Shown here: one piece after another, positions 46,562 through 58,155 of the stretch | Numbering within the stretch: position 1 is the first letter of the stretch | How the letters are laid out: each line of letters starts with the position of its first letter | From: Sclerotinia nivalis | Taxonomy: Eukaryota > Ascomycota > Leotiomycetes > Helotiales > Sclerotiniaceae | Direction of reading: 5' to 3' | Assembly (NCBI GenBank): GCA_029531795.1 | Contig: JAPEIS010000002.1 | Coordinates: 2,542,001 to 2,606,000, forward strand | Length of the DNA stretch: 64,000 nucleotides | The notes under the pieces: generated by a model | Told to the model about the DNA's origin: nothing | Database searches by the model: none | Seen by the model: the letters and a program-made list of their open reading frames with translations, nothing else | Position numbers and translations under genes: made by a program

Positions 46562-48598
46562 ATAGTGATGGGGAAGCGTGAAATAATTTCTATCGGGTGT
46601 TTTATTTTGTTTCTGTATCTGAATGTGGTGATCTTGGTACTGAAGACCTGGGCTTCAAATAATTCCATTGCTTTCTATACACTTGGGACAGAAACTATTT
46701 TAAAGAACATAGTTGGAGTTGACATGACCTAAGTGTGTCCTAAATGTCCAAAATACCAAGCGAGAATTTCCAAAAGAAATAGAACGCCTAATTCAAGTCT
46801 CGAATTCGCAGCAGTCAATGGATTGGCGACGATTAAACTATATTGGCGGAATGTTCTCAAGCTAGTTATTGTGAAAGAAGAAGCTAACATCAGGTGCATT
46901 CGCAGGATGGATTTTCTTGTAACAGATAAAAATTCACCAAGGACATCTTACATACAGGTATAGCACGTATCTACCCATCCCGACTGGGAAACCGGCTACA
47001 GATTCAGTGCTCATTCGATCGCGAAATTGACCAGCTTCTCTTCATATCGGCCATCTTTTTCTGGCAAGTTGTAAATCTCCTGCTTGCTTCTTTATCTGAG
47101 GTCGCATGATCTGGTATGATGGAGTTTTAGTGATTGAAATTGGATGGATAGTGGAGATTGGGGAGGAAATGCTTCGATAATGTAAGCCTAGAAAAAATTT
47201 AGTTGAATCTTTGAGGTGCAATGGGCGCTGCAACTGGCGTCGGGGTGCATGGAAAGTCGAGATGGAGTGAAGCTATTGCATTAAACTTAGTAAGATGATA
47301 AATCGACCATGTCGCCCTAGAATTGGTTCCTCCATTTCAGATTCCAGATCCAATATTATGCCCAAGATGCGAACAGTCAGTGTAAGCTACGTGACTACCA
47401 TGTATCAATTATAGATATGGACAGTTGTCTGCCAAGAATCTCATCCTAGATCTTCTAATCGACTTGTAAAACATAATGTAGCTAGCTACTGCTAGTGACA
47501 AGAGGAGAATGCGGTACTGAGATAGTCATTTCCATAGATCGAGATGGCCTATTGTTGTCCCGTTATACATTCATTTAGCGAGAAATGAATTTAGCAATAC
47601 GAAACTTAATCGTAGCGTAATCTCCTGACATATAGCATCCAATATTCACCAAGATCACCATTATCGAGTACTTTACCTGGTATCTTCAAGTTATCCCTAC
47701 ATGTATACAACAATCACGAGTAATAGCGTATTAAGTAAATGAGTAAATCTAACGAAAACAATACCATAACCCACCTTCTAAGAGTTATTCCCAGAGTATC
47801 CAGAAAAATATGATACATATGCAATAAAACACAATTAAAGTAGATATTATAATAACAACCAATTTCCACATCCAAAATCCACATTCTCGAGTGGTCATCT
47901 GAAAGAATAAGATTATAAACAACTATTTAACCTGCGGCAAAGAGGACAGCAATGCTGTAGTTGAAATTTCAAGGACTGCCTTCTGGAACTCTCTCAGGGG
48001 ATTGTGTCGGATATGCAACAAGCCTTTGGTCACTTTGGGAGGTTCTCTTATTGGTTGAGGTCACCGTTGAATCAAAATGACGGGATTGAGATTTGTAAAC
48101 ATAGCCGTAGTGATTTTCTAGCCGAGTCTGAGGACTAACCCCGCTCAACTCAACTCAACTCAACTCACCTTCAAAGGAGCATCTCGCATGAATTTATTCG
48201 ATGGACTCCCCAAATTGAATGTCCCTAGTTGGTCACTAGCCATGCATCGCAAAGTCTTAAAAGTTAAGCACAACGCTCATATCATTTACGTTGTCATTTT
48301 CGCGCACTGTAGCATAACCACAAGCAAGCTACCACCACAAGCAATCTCAATCTGCCTAACCCACCCCACTACCACGTTCCCCATGACCAATAGTAAACCA
48401 CTTTCCACCCCCGCCTTTCCACACCACTTCACAAACAAGAAAGAAAGTAGATCCCCTCCCTATCCCCATTTCCCACCAAAGAAAACGCCCACTAACCAGC
48501 CATGCATGAAGACCAAAAACTCCCAATCCATCCCTAGCAAATCGAACTCGAAGCTGATCTTAGCGAAGAACTAGAAAGAAAAAGAAACAACATAGTAA
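46562..48598. other. 2-kb convergent intergenic region
   Basis: Between the 3' ends of ETR1 and NC2-beta. An aactcaactc tandem lies at about 48147-48168. The open frame at 48188-48574 is Pro/Thr/Lys-rich without motifs and overlaps the likely 3' UTR of NC2-beta; I do not call it. Nothing else is recognised. Confidence 0.45.
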
Positions 48599-51136
48599 TC
48601 AACCATGACGTTGTGCGGCATCTCTAAATGCTTCTTCCTGCATTGCCAATAATTCTTCTGGGGTGAGGCCCGATTGTTCGAGTTTATTTGCTTTCTTCTC
48701 TCTTCCCTATTATTTCGCTTAATTAGTACATATTATTTAATCCCTGAAAAGAGCTAATAAACATACCTTCAACTGTTCCTTATGCTCACTGGCCACCTCC
48801 ACAATATCTTTAACATACTCTCCGAAGCCCAACTGTTCCAAGGCCTTCGTAATATGTTCACACGCAATAGTTTTCTTGCTTTCCTTTTCGGAAATTTCGT
48901 TTGCTTCGGATGAGATGAGCGTGATGAACTCAACACAGCATTCGATTAAAAGATCGCGAGCATCCTTGCCAAAGGCTAGACCCGAGCTAGCGGGGAGAAT
49001 CTCGGATACTATCTTTTGGACGGTTGCTAAAGAAGGTAGGAGTTAGCAAGGATCCCAAAATGGAAATGCAAATCAGTGAAAGTGGAAGACGGCGGAGTTA
49101 AGGCTAATTCTTGGGTGACGCGAAAATTGTGATTAGATTGCGGTTCCTGGAGCCCACGTATTCGTGACATCAATTACATCCGGAGAATGTAGGGGAGGCT
49201 GTTTATTTGAGACTCTTCTCAAAGAGAAATTGTTTCCAGGTTTATAGCACTCATCCTGCTCAAGCGTCTCAGGAGATTGGCGCATGGAATTAGACTCGAC
49301 AGATGGAGGTGTCGTGTCTGAGAACTCGTGTAAGAAAGTCTTTCCAGGATCATCAAAAGTTTCCCGCGATTGTGAAACTCTGTAGAGATAGTCTGAGACC
49401 TCAAAAGGTACTAAATTTCGCAATGCTGAATGCATAAATGCAATGTGACGTTTAGCCTTTTCTTCATCTTCACTTTCCTGTGAAGACGGCGTTGCAAAGA
49501 TGGACTCGCTAGCTTGCAGACTTGAATGTCTTGCGGAAAGCCTGATAACAGTACCGCTATGGGGAAGTCCATCTTCGTGGCTTTGGCAGCCTGGATCTTC
49601 CCATGACTGGTCTTGTAAATTGGTTGAAAGATTCGGCTGTGCAAGAGGAGTCGCTAGGGAGTGGAAAGTATCAATTTTGGTATTCTCTTCGTTGCTGGTC
49701 AAAGCACTTTCGCCATCCCAAAGGTGCACAAAATGACCATCTAGAACTGGACAATCGAGCGAACTTCCTGTCAACTGTGCTTGGCATGAATGCTGTTCCA
49801 AATTTGAGCAGACAACAGACACTGGCTTTGGAAGAATTCGACCTCGAACGGCATTTCTTCGTCTTGGGCACATGGTGGCACCAAGGCTGGATGTTCTTGG
49901 GCTAGGTATTAGTCGAGGACTTCGCCCGGTCCCAATATTAGGTATCGGTTTTGCTTTATAGATACTGGATGGAACGGGATCAATCTTCCAGATCGGAGAA
50001 ATATTAGATCTAGGAGAAAGTGATCTAGAAGTATATCTTCGAGGAGTTGTGTAGCCTTCGTCAAAAGCTTGAGCCCATGAAATTTTTTGTTGTTGAGAAT
50101 CCATAGATGCGCTTCCAAGACAGCGGCTTTTTTGCTTATAAGAAACTTGTGATGAAACGATGTTGAAATCATTTTGGTGGCAATATTTGGGCGTTACAAG
50201 ATGTGATCTCGAAATTGATATGGAAACCTCTTTGTGCCATGTTCGGATGTCTTCCAGTATTTTTTGCACCTGTTCGAGATGCTTGCCACCAATGTTAAGA
50301 CTGGACGAAGATCCGGAGTAGTCAGAAGTTTCAGGCGAGGATGGCAGCGACTGTTGAACTAAATACATCTTTTCCGGATTCTTGGATGCTGACCCAAAAG
50401 CTAGACTTGATGTTCTATGAGGAATAGGCACAGCGCCGGCCAATAAATTGTGTTTCTTATACGAATAAGGCGACTTATGATATGAGAATGGTAATGGGAT
50501 ATGAGTTGAGTCTAAGTCATTATAGTAATGATCTGATTCCTTGGGCCGAAAGTATGAAGCCTCCGAAGTAGTTGATGACTGCTTAGGTGAAGAACTAAAG
50601 TCTGTTTTCTTGACTTGGGTGCACTTTTTGCATGATAATGCTGATAGCATAGGATCCCAGGATATGTCGTAGTCGCCAGTGAGGATTGGTGTTTTGCTGA
50701 CCCCCTTTGTGCGGGAAGAGCAACCGCAATCGTTGTCCATGGTTACGGATAATAATGATGATAAGTATTGAAGAAAAAGAAAGAAGTGTTACCTTTTGGA
50801 AGAGATAGATCATCATTACCTAGGAAGAAGGAGTGTTAGTTACGATTCTTTGAGTTCTTGAGATAAAATGAGGCATTATAGAGGAGAAGGAACGAAGCAC
50901 TTGTATTCAGGTTATCGCAGTAGGTCGGCATCTTGATTTTGGTTTGAGAAATCTGAGGACTTGAACAATTTGAATCAGAGAACATGACCTTTGGCTACCA
51001 AAGATGCTCCTTGAAAGGCAAGAGTCTTGAGCCACTCGCTCACAACGTCGCTTTCCTCCAATTCACCTCCAGACGGCGTATGAGCACGTGATATAAAAGA
51101 TTCACTTGACTTACTTGAAAATTCCCTGTCGGACAT
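48599..51136 (-). CDS. NCB2: Negative cofactor 2 beta (Dr1), histone-fold transcription regulator
   Basis: Four exons: 51115-51136, 50793-50819, 48767-49026 and 48599-48706, giving 138 residues. Exons 1 and 2 restore the conserved start MSDREFSNDDLSLPK and exon 3 continues ATVQKIVSEILP, so the 1,766-bp second intron is real by frame and family. Exon 3 carries the H2B-like histone fold (LLIECCVEFITLISSEANE, CEHITKALEQLGF); exon 4 ends EELLAMQEEAFRDAAQRHG. NC2-beta pairs with NC2-alpha (Bur6) on TBP bound to promoters and blocks TFIIA/TFIIB entry in the nucleus. A complete 535-codon gene (49133-50740) lies inside intron 2 on the same strand. Confidence 0.9.
49133..50740 (-). CDS. Unknown 535-residue protein nested in the NC2-beta intron
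   Basis: An uninterrupted frame of 535 codons from an ATG in good context (ACCATGG) to TAG/TAA-type stop at 49133, wholly within intron 2 of NC2-beta and on the same strand. Only 52 bp separate its ATG from the upstream host exon and 106 bp its stop from the next one. The product is Ser/Pro/His-rich and probably largely disordered. Near the N-terminus are two Cys pairs (CGC at 5-7 and CKKC at about 38-41); a segment EQVQKILEDIRTWHKEVSIS could be a helix. I recognise no family. The length of open frame argues strongly for coding. It is not in frame with host exon 2, so it is not a retained-intron extension. Confidence 0.72.
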   Translation of the reverse strand: MDNDCGCSSRTKGVSKTPILTGDYDISWDPMLSALSCKKCTQVKKTDFSSSPKQSSTTSEASYFRPKESDHYYNDLDSTHIPLPFSYHKSPYSYKKHNLLAGAVPIPHRTSSLAFGSASKNPEKMYLVQQSLPSSPETSDYSGSSSSLNIGGKHLEQVQKILEDIRTWHKEVSISISRSHLVTPKYCHQNDFNIVSSQVSYKQKSRCLGSASMDSQQQKISWAQAFDEGYTTPRRYTSRSLSPRSNISPIWKIDPVPSSIYKAKPIPNIGTGRSPRLIPSPRTSSLGATMCPRRRNAVRGRILPKPVSVVCSNLEQHSCQAQLTGSSLDCPVLDGHFVHLWDGESALTSNEENTKIDTFHSLATPLAQPNLSTNLQDQSWEDPGCQSHEDGLPHSGTVIRLSARHSSLQASESIFATPSSQESEDEEKAKRHIAFMHSALRNLVPFEVSDYLYRVSQSRETFDDPGKTFLHEFSDTTPPSVESNSMRQSPETLEQDECYKPGNNFSLRRVSNKQPPLHSPDVIDVTNTWAPGTAI

Positions 51137-51878
51137 TTTGAATGACTTAATAACAAAACGGAAAAATGAAGAAGTTGATAAAAGTTTTGAAAAATAGAAA
51201 AATGATTTAGTTGTTTCCTGTTTTTGTTTTTCTTCTGGGTAATATGATATTAAGTTGAGAATGATTCTTATTTGATAACACGTGACGTAAATAATTTTTG
51301 TTTAGCCTTCAATTCCAGGCAGAAAGTGAAGTCAAAAAGTTCCAAATCGCGTTTCGTCTGCGGGCACCTTCAGGCCCTTTTGTATGCCACGACCATCATA
51401 GGCACCGCGACTCAAAATCGCACTAAGCGTCATTAGGGCTACTAAGCGAATTTTTTTAAAGAAAAAACCAGAACTTCATTTTAATAAAGCAAAAGCATGT
51501 ACGAGATTGAGAGTGTATCGGCGGTGTGATTGAATGTACGGTTCTCTGATTCTACCCCGAAGAATGGTAACAATAACCTGTTGTGTATTTTACATTTCTA
51601 TCAGTAACCCGTACCTACCAACAAAGACTATCCTATCACATCAATAGAAGTTGGCATCTTCAAAGGAACCAGGTCAAGCAAGTACTCAAGAGGTACTCGT
51701 GATATATTAATATATTTGTACACCTGGAAGGATGTGGAAAGCCTTCAATCCTCTTGATAGGTTTGGTATAGTACAAAATAAATGTACAAGTATGCGCTCA
51801 ATATGGTCGCTAATGTCATGATAATCCCCCAGCCTAAAACTCCATGAATGTACATCTATGATAAAACTCTCTAAATCA
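51137..51878. other. Intergenic, same-strand neighbours
   Basis: 742 bp containing the NC2-beta promoter and the MRPS35 3' UTR. A pyrimidine/T-rich stretch lies at about 51205-51235. No gene recognised. Confidence 0.4.
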
Positions 51879-53148
51879 TTATTGCACACTAGTAGGAATC
51901 TTCACCTGTCCTCTCTTTCTGTCCATCAAAGGTCTTCCATACCTCCAGCCCGTTCCGTGTGCCCCCCTACCGTCTTTACCGATATCATCAACATTAATTT
52001 CCTTGATTCTGAATTCCCATCTAGCCGTATTAACTTTCGTTATCTTGGCCTCTTCCTTTGCCTTGCGATCAGCTATAAGTTGCCTCGCATCATCTTCCGC
52101 TTGATTTCTTGCGTCTTGTCGCGCATTCCTTTCATCTCGAGACAATCCAGCTTTGAAGTCTTTGTGTATCTCAATCAACTCGGGATGTGGTATTCTTTTG
52201 TCTGCAGGAAGAAGTTTCTCGTCGAAAATCTTCGCAGCATCCTCTCGTGTGAAATGTCTCGATTCCGAAGTGGGGTGGAAAATTTGTTGTCCCGTTGCTA
52301 CGTGAATAGGTAAATCATTGATTGATTCGTGTGAAGCTTTACCGGCCGCATTTAGTTGAGTTAAGGGAACCATTGACATAACAGCATCGGCGTAAGGTCT
52401 CGCAAGAGGTTTTCCCTATGACAATGATAATTAGCTTGTGGCTGGAGATAAATCCCGAAATAAGACACGTATGTAAGTAACTTTCAGAGAGGCTCGCATG
52501 CATAATTTCGTAACCATGTAGTTGTCTTGAAGACTAATCGATTTTATAAATCATCATAAAGTATGTTGCTGTGTGTAAAAATCTTTCATAACATACCAAT
52601 CGTTCCCATTCTTTCTCAATCTCCTTTAGACGTACGACTGCTCCCACGCGACTCATTTCAACTCCAAGCTCGGCACTAACTTCTCTCACCGACCTAGCAT
52701 CTTGCATAATTCTTGTCCAAATGAGCTCTCGCAATTCTTCACTCAACACAGGCTGACTTATGAACTTTCGATTGCCCGGGAATGGTATCATATCTCTTGA
52801 AGTTTGTGGCGGTAATTCCTTGTTGCCATTCGCATCGGGCTCATTTTCACTTTCCGGCTTTGGACCACCATCCTTTCTCGCATCCGCCGCAGCTTCTATA
52901 ACTCTCTTCAATTTTCCATCGTTGTTGTATGCACCCATATAATTTGTCGAGTTTTCCAACGGATTTCTAAAGTTCTCTCCTTGTGTGCCAAGCCACCTGA
53001 AGAGCGACCGCCTTGCTCTGGTAGCTCTTCGTGCATTTTGCGGGGGGGTCAACGAGAAGGACCGCGAAGGTACTTGATTAAGAAAGGATCTTGCATAAGC
53101 TGACCCAGATGCGAGTAAATTTGGACATCTTGAAGAATTATTCATCAT
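51879..53148 (-). CDS. Mitochondrial small-subunit ribosomal protein S35
   Basis: Two exons, 52597-53148 and 51879-52415 (181-bp intron, GTATGT...CATAG), giving 362 residues. The N-terminus carries a presequence-like stretch (ARSFLNQVPSRSFSLTPP). The central block IPFPGNRKFISQPVLSEELRELIW and SVREVSAELGVEMSRVGAVVRLKEIEKEW, abridged, then QNPLARPY-like GKPLARPYADAVM, identify the fungal S35/'eukaryotic mitochondrial regulator' family (PF12298). The C-terminus is charged and helical, ending WRYGRPLMDRKRGQVKIP. It is a component of the mitochondrial 37S ribosomal subunit. Naming follows fungal convention; the yeast counterpart has a different name, so I give no symbol. Confidence 0.85.
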
Positions 53149-53359
53149 AAAAGCAACTCAATTGAGGTTGTGAAGGAAGAAGATATTTGAGGGTGGTTGA
53201 CAAAAACCGTGGGGTCCCTAACAGATGAAAATTCTAAGTCACAACTTCTCGGGATCAAAGCTCCAAGAGAAAGCTAAGCGAAATATCACGTGCTTACATA
53301 ATCTCGAGCTCGAGACATTTCTCGAAATTGATTTCTAGTATTTGTCTAGGGATATTCTT

Positions 53360-54306
53360 CTAAGAAACACTGTGAACGGCCGGGGATTCTATAATTAAGT
53401 TCTTACGAATCTTTTCTACTTCTCCAGCTGTAAGACCACATTTCTCTATTACGTATCCTTCCGCGCCACCAAACTTCTCATTGAGCATCATCAGCGTTGC
53501 AAGCATGTTCTCGGCTCTAGGTTTTGTTAGTAACGTATGTCTCTTGAAGGAGGAGTATCACATACTTGGAGCTGATTAGATTTTCTGCCCCTTCATGGTC
53601 ATCTTTGATGGCTGGGTGCTCCATTAAATGCTTGATAATTCCTGCCTTCCACTCTTGTGGGAGTCCAAATTCTGTCAAACTATACTCCCGAGCCACAACC
53701 TCATCGTCAACTCCGCAAAGGGACAGGATCAACGCACAAAGAACACCGGTTCTATCTTTACCAGCGGTGCAATGGACAATCAAAGGTTTGGTCGGCTCGT
53801 TTGCAAGGTGAAGAAGAATAGTGCGGTATGAGGTTGGAGCATTGTTTAAGATGTCGGTATACGCGCGAGTGAAACCCTTCAAAATACCATTTAGTTATAG
53901 TCTCTCCACAGATCTGACGAAGTAATCCTACCTCGGTGCCCTTTGAGGCATAATCCCTAAATCGAATGGCAATTTTCTCCGGGCTATAATCCTGCTCCAG
54001 AAACACTGGCGCGAACACCCGCTGGCAGCCCTCCCACTCTACCACTCCCCCCCTACCAGCAGCGGCATTTTTATTAAGCTCGTCCTGAGATCTTAAATCA
54101 TAGATATGGGTAATTCCCAACTTCTGCATAGTAGCAATCCCATTTTCCGTAACTTTTTGGGGCTCGCCACACCGATAGACGACTCCTAGTCGTACGGAAT
54201 GTGATCCTGATGCGAGCGGATATCCGCCCAGATCTCGGAAATTGGGAATACCTTCGACGGTTATGAAGGGAGGCTCAAGTGCCTTCTGATGAAGAGTCAA
54301 AGTCAT
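53360..54306 (-). CDS. Protein tyrosine/serine phosphatase (Y_phosphatase3 family)
   Basis: Three exons: 53932-54306, 53566-53876, 53360-53516, giving 280 residues. The start is typical of the family: VEGIPNFRDLGGYP, then VYRCGEPQKV and ITHIYDLRSQDE. The signature loop HCTAGKDRTG carries the nucleophile Cys161 and Arg167 (C-x5-R), followed by CALILSLCGV and AREYSLTEFGL. Exon 3 supplies AENMLATLMMLNEKFGGAEGYV, abridged, and the terminus. Such PF13350 enzymes hydrolyse phosphotyrosine, phosphoserine or phosphoinositides; the target here is unknown. It is divergent from the CCDC97-like gene (384 bp). Confidence 0.92.
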
Positions 54307-54690
54307 ATTGAAGATTAGAAAGCTATCGTATTGATGTATCCTGAAATGTAGGTAGATTAAAGACTAATGAAATTTATATGTCTGCCAGCAGTATTTGTAT
54401 TTGCAGTAGGTTGGTACTGTTACTCCACGAATTCAAACGGAGGAAGTCTAGCCGAGGCCACTCATAAATAACTTCATCGCCACAATGACCGAGCCCCAAT
54501 TATCAACCAACGACATTCACAACCCATCTACACATCACATATCGGATCATAAACAAAACTTAACATCTGGTAACCTCAAGTTATTATTAAAAATTACAGT
54601 AACTAGTACTACTAGTATCAATAAATTATATTTATCTGACATACGAATGAGGAGGAATCCAACCAATCTCGCCACCTGAATTCCCTACGC
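54307..54690. promoter_or_regulatory. Divergent promoter region
   Basis: 384 bp between the phosphatase and CCDC97-like starts. A short open frame (54485-54679) has no motif and is probably 5' UTR; it contains an actagt/agtact-rich patch near 54600-54620. Confidence 0.35.
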
Positions 54691-55513
54691 ATGACTTCAG
54701 AATCCATTCATCCAGACCTCAATCCCCACAGCATTCAGGCTATCGTCATGCCTCACAGAGAGCCCAATACGCCCGAGGCACAAACACTAGACTCAGCAGA
54801 ACGTGTAGCTCGTATTCAGGTCAAGAACCGCAGGAAATTATATCTCGATCGCCATCCATCATATTTCACTGCCCCTGACCTAGAGCTTGCAGGTCAATCA
54901 TTGCTATATTGAAAGAAAAACTACATGATAACTAATTATAACCAGACCCGTTATTATATGACCGATGTATTAGAAGATTTCAGTCTGCTGCGGAAAGAGA
55001 AGCAGATGGACGAGCAAAGGGTTATTCTGGTAGGCGAACCTTAAATGATCTAGACCTCTTTTTATCTACTGATGGTACTAAATATCTTCACCAGGTGTAT
55101 TGGAAGCAGATCTGTATCGATCAGAAGCTAAACTTGCTGCGTTGAAAGGCAACCCTGATTCGTCCTCTAGGGATGAAGATGTAAGTGCTGGGCGTATTGA
55201 AGAAGATCATGGAGTTCCATATCTGAGCTATGCAAGAGGTCAAAATGGTGAAGTTTTACCTGAGGACCCGGACGAAGTACCGAAGAGTAAAGAGGAGGGC
55301 TTCGAAAGGTGGAAGTTCGAAATGACACTCAAGTTCCTTAGAGGAGAGGATGAAGATTTCGATTATAAAAATGTAGATGCTGGCGGGGAATGGGATGAGA
55401 TTGGAGATAGGGACGTTGAAGAGCGATGGTTCGAGGATGAAGAACCGGAATGGTTAGGGGAGGAAGATACTGGGGAAACAGTTGGTGGAGAAACTGGAAT
55501 ACAAGATTTCTAG
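54691..55513 (+). CDS. CCDC97-like protein (PF09747)
   Basis: Three exons, 54691-54892, 54946-55029 and 55095-55513, giving 234 residues. The core ARIQVKNRRKLYLDRHPSYF then LELADPLLYDRCIRRFQSAAERE, abridged, and EADLYRSEAKL match the CCDC97/DUF2052 family; RWKFEMTLKFLRGEDEDFDYKNVD is the usual C-terminal block, followed by a strongly acidic tail. Human CCDC97 associates with the SF3B part of the U2 snRNP, so a splicing role is likely but inferred from that relative. Both introns have clear AG acceptors (AACCAG, CACCAG). Confidence 0.85.
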
Positions 55514-56309
55514 AAAATGAGCAATATCATTCACTACATGCATTACTTATTATTGACTTTATATACCTATATAACATGATGTATCTCCAAGGAATACCTG
55601 ATTAGGTCTTGGGAAACGTGGAAAGTTGACTGGGAAAGAGATGTATAGATGATACTACCTATGTATGATTATTGATAATTCTTCCAATCTTCAATATGTT
55701 GTAAATGTTCGAAATGACTTTAATGTTATCAGTGGATTCAGCGCCCCGAATGGATTCATGTACCACACAGATTCAGTATATGAAAAATGGTTAAATGTGT
55801 TGGTTGTCTTCCGGATATGGGAAAGTTCATTTTCCTTTTGAGCACCAAATTTCACCATGTCGCAGTTATATTGTTTTCGATATTGAAAGGAAAGATTGGA
55901 AACCAAAAATTGACAACAATCTATGAATCCGGGTTGTTGTAATCCAACGTGATGTAATACATTTCACAAATTAAGAAAAGGGGGGTAATTATATGTTTTT
56001 GAAGTACAATGGCCAAGGTCACATGGACTAAATGATTCACCGTCTCCTAATCTATCGGCTTTATCGATAAGAGCATCCTCATAAGGCTAGGTACTGTCTA
56101 CTCTACCTTTGACTCAACCCATTACCCATTACCCAGCAACCCACATTCTTATAAAGTCCAGCCGGCGTTCAAGCTTTCGAACAACCCTTTTCAACGCACC
56201 AAAGAAGCCAAACGACAGATACATTCTGCACATCAATCAAAATAAACCCTTCGCAATATCTATTACCCTTGAGACCCCGCTCAGCACAAAGGAAGACCTC
56301 CCCGCCATC
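55514..56309. other. Intergenic, same-strand neighbours
   Basis: 796 bp between the CCDC97-like gene and ATG3. Short tandem acccatt units occur at 56117-56136. In-frame sequence upstream of the ATG3 start lacks family similarity and is taken as 5' UTR. No gene recognised. Confidence 0.4.
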
Positions 56310-57512
56310 ATGAACTTCCTCCACAGTACTCTCGATCGACTTCGCGAATTTACGCCAGTATCTAATACCTCTACTTTTCGCACCAACGGACAAATCACAC
56401 CAGAAGAATTCGTAGCAGCAGGAGATTATCTAGTCTTCAAGTTCCCAACATGGTCATGGGCCGATGCATCCCCAACAAGCAAGCGTGCCAACTATTTACC
56501 GGCTGGCAAGCAGTTTCTAGTTACACGTGGCGTGCCTTGCCATCGCAGACTTGACGATGATTTTGCAGGCGAAGCAGGACATGACGAAACTGTTGTTGGA
56601 GATGGAGAGGACTTCAGAGGTGCCGGTCATTCGCCGGGTGATGATGAAGATGGTTGGTTGAGGACTGGAGGGTTGGCCGCCAGTCAAGAAGCACGAGCGA
56701 GAGATGTGAGAACGGTAGATGAAAGTGGTGAGATGGGCGAAAGAGAAGATGATGAGGATGATATTCCAGATATGGAGGATGAAGACGATGATGACGAAGC
56801 TATTATTCGTGACCCCAAAGCCGATAATGCGAATTCGTGAGTATCTCCTCGTATACTGAAATGATTTTGACGACCGGATATTAATAAGTCTTCTATCAGA
56901 TCTCGTCGCACATATACTATCTATATCGCATACACGCCCTATTATCGAACTCCTCGACTATACCTATCGGGATACCTCTCAAGCTCCCAACCCCTTCCAC
57001 CACACCTTATGATGGAGGATATTGTGGGTGATTATAAAGATAAGACCGTCACATTAGAAGATTTCCCATATTTTAGCAACAACATCAAGATGGCATCCAT
57101 CCACCCTTGCAAACATGCCAGTGTCATGAAGACTCTACTTGATCGCGCAGACGCAGCTCTGAAACTCCGACGAGAGAAACAAAGACAAGGAAAGACAGTA
57201 CCCGGAGCTAAAGATACCGGCATGGAGGGCCTAGTCGATGATTTTGAAAAGACCAAAATCAGTGATAAGAAAGCTATGCTGGAAGGTTTAAAAGCAGGTG
57301 GGAATGGAAACGACGAGTGGGAGGTATTGCAACATGATCAAGATTTTGCCAGCGAGGAGGAAGAGGTTGCTATTCGTGTGGACCAGTATCTTGTTGTGTT
57401 TTTGAAGGTAAGCCATTTGCACCTTTTTTTGCAGTGAAATATGCTAACGTAGCCCCAGTTCATGGCGAGTGTGACACCAGGTATTGAGCATGATTTTACT
57501 ATGGGTGTTTAA
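56310..57512 (+). CDS. ATG3: Autophagy E2-like enzyme Atg3
   Basis: Three exons, 56310-56836, 56900-57407 and 57459-57512, giving 362 residues (yeast 310). The start [17 protein letters not shown] is the membrane-curvature-sensing N-terminal helix of Atg3; [19 protein letters not shown] and FPTWSWADA follow. An acidic linker (about 130-172) is longer than in yeast. The catalytic region reads [21 protein letters not shown] and the active-site Cys246 lies in [11 protein letters not shown]. Exon 3 is only 54 nt and encodes the conserved end [17 protein letters not shown]. Atg3 transfers Atg8 to phosphatidylethanolamine on the phagophore. An open frame extends 67 codons upstream, but the family start is at 56310. 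Confidence 0.95.
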
Positions 57513-58155
57513 GTGACGATCGTCCTTGTAATATGCGCAAACCCAGGATAATGGGAACCGGTTTTGAGGGAGATACTTTTTTGTTTATTATTTGATATGC
57601 AGCGGAGCGGGAGCAATCCTTATGAGGAGTTCGGCGCGCGTCAGATAGGTCTTTGCACCAATAGCAACATACCATAACACTATAGACACATCAGGATTTC
57701 CGCTTTCACTTTGTGCCTTTGTGATGATTCATGCTTGACTGATTCTAAATTGTCATGCGGCGATGGATGCCCCTGCATGATACCCTCTGGAAGTTCAGAT
57801 AGATCTGGGCCTTCCATCCATTAACAATGGACTTGATGAATAGTTTTTATCTAATTAGTAAGAATGATACTTGGAAAAGAAGAAGCTGGTATAGAAAATC
57901 TGCCGAGGGAGCCCCTTAATCATCCGAAGATCATGGTAGCGATATTCGGAATGACAAGTTAGTTTGGGAAAGGAGATGTAGCAAAACACTGGGTCAATAT
58001 TGCACATTCGTCGATACCGAAATTTGGATGGTATGGGTTGAAAAGAAAGGTCTTATTGGTATATTTGCCAGAAGTATGCTATTTAATACACGTCATCCAC
58101 CCCTCCCAAACCCCGCCCATCATCCTCATAACGACTTCAAGAAACTTTCATAATC
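57513..58155. other. Intergenic, convergent 3' ends
   Basis: 643 bp between the stops of ATG3 and PDB1. Nothing recognised beyond 3' UTR sequence. Confidence 0.4.

Noticed and set aside
48188..48574. 128-codon plus-strand frame antisense to the NC2-beta 3' end
   Set aside because: Low-complexity Pro/Thr/Lys composition, no motif, lies in the expected 3' UTR of convergent genes.
56109..56309. In-frame extension upstream of the ATG3 start
   Set aside because: Atg3 proteins begin at the amphipathic helix [11 protein letters not shown]; the upstream segment has no family similarity and is probably 5' UTR.
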